From the NCBI GenBank assembly GCA_963811605.1, contig CAWESA010000003.1, positions 310,001-374,000 of the forward strand: a DNA stretch of 64,000 bases, given 5' to 3'. Source of the stretch: CAVQLX01 sp963811605 (lineage in GTDB: Bacteria; Desulfobacterota; Binatia; DP-6). How positions within the stretch are numbered: position 1 is the first letter of the stretch; each line of letters starts with the position of its first letter. The position numbers and the translations under genes are program-made. A model generated the notes under the pieces. The model saw only the letters and a program-made list of their open reading frames with translations. It was not told where the DNA came from and searched no databases. This document shows positions 63,870 to 64,000 of this stretch, in pieces.

Positions 63870-64000
63870 GCGAGCCTCCTCCTTGATTGGCCGCTCCCGC
63901 AGCCGCGCGGCTGCCGGGCGGATCCACCGTAACCGGAAACGACCCGGGTTCAAAGAGCGGGCCGTGCCGGCGCTGCGGGGACCGTCACACCTGGCCTCGA

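Noticed and set aside
63930..64000. Possible tRNA (GGTTCAAA near 63950)
   Set aside because: No acceptor stem or anticodon arm can be paired around it.

Overview
The window is about 70% GC and comes from a Gram-negative bacterium. It encodes a FadL-type outer membrane porin, a periplasmic HtrA protease, lipoprotein and Sec signals, and a sigma-54 activator. DUF4215/Myxococcus-type Cys-rich repeats, a type-B SdhCAB, a DUF1329 protein, LLM-class and Old-Yellow-Enzyme flavoproteins and several TetR regulators suggest a Deltaproteobacteria/Myxococcota/Binatota-like lineage. That placement is an inference from gene content only. No rRNA, tRNA, CRISPR array, insertion sequence or prophage was seen.

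Layout. 1-5.3 kb: the tail of an unknown gene; an overlapping minus-strand operon (DAACS symporter, metallophosphatase lipoprotein, PrsW-like protease); then cyclopropane-fatty-acid synthase with a SLOG-fold protein. 5.3-13.1 kb: GH38 alpha-mannosidase, a sensor kinase broken by a frameshift plus its sigma-54 response regulator, a GST, and a secreted clan-A glycoside hydrolase. 13.1-21.3 kb: a small RHH protein, a sigma-70-family factor with an altered -10 recognition helix, FadL, and a peroxiredoxin / two-component / HtrA stress block closed by an intrinsic terminator. 21.3-31.3 kb: alcohol dehydrogenase, nicotinamidase, RMD1-like protein, UspA, CopC-CopD, and a lipid-linked trio (CDP-alcohol phosphatidyltransferase, LPG-synthase-like membrane protein, sulfotransferase), then an aldo/keto reductase. 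31.4-37.2 kb: a diiron ferritin-like protein with a MerR regulator behind a palindromic operator, and a heterodimeric ABC exporter. 37.2-40.2 kb: an eroded locus where a PfkB kinase is followed by a 33-residue stub of a mannose-isomerase-like gene, a 15-residue-repeat secreted protein, an orphan MaoC half of a MaoC-Pta fusion, and acetate kinase. 40.2-47.6 kb: asparaginase, aspartase, fumarase and SdhCAB, a contiguous Asn-Asp-fumarate-succinate/malate block. 47.6-57.4 kb: DUF1232, DUF1329, an RTX/Cys-rich secreted protein with a decayed paralogue, two TetR modules, an OYE enzyme with a DASS transporter, and an alpha/beta hydrolase. 57.9-64 kb: an LLM flavoprotein, then an ECF42-like sigma factor with three DGPF/YCII proteins and a BNR-propeller/MoaD-like pair.

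Three cross-cutting signals stand out. First, the ECF/DGPF region carries a shared promoter-like motif, (T/G)GTCGA-N17-CGAC(A/T)A. It lies upstream of the sigma operon, of the BNR-propeller/MoaD pair and of a distal DGPF gene, which suggests a compact ECF regulon that includes a ubiquitin-like protein. Second, about eleven genes without a ribosome binding site have a TTGAC-like -35 box starting 34-44 nt before the start codon, which implies leaderless transcripts. Third, the sdh promoter has a perfect 20-bp palindrome filling the spacer between its -35 and -10 hexamers.

All calls were made by reading the sequence. No database search was run, so family names rest on recognised motifs.
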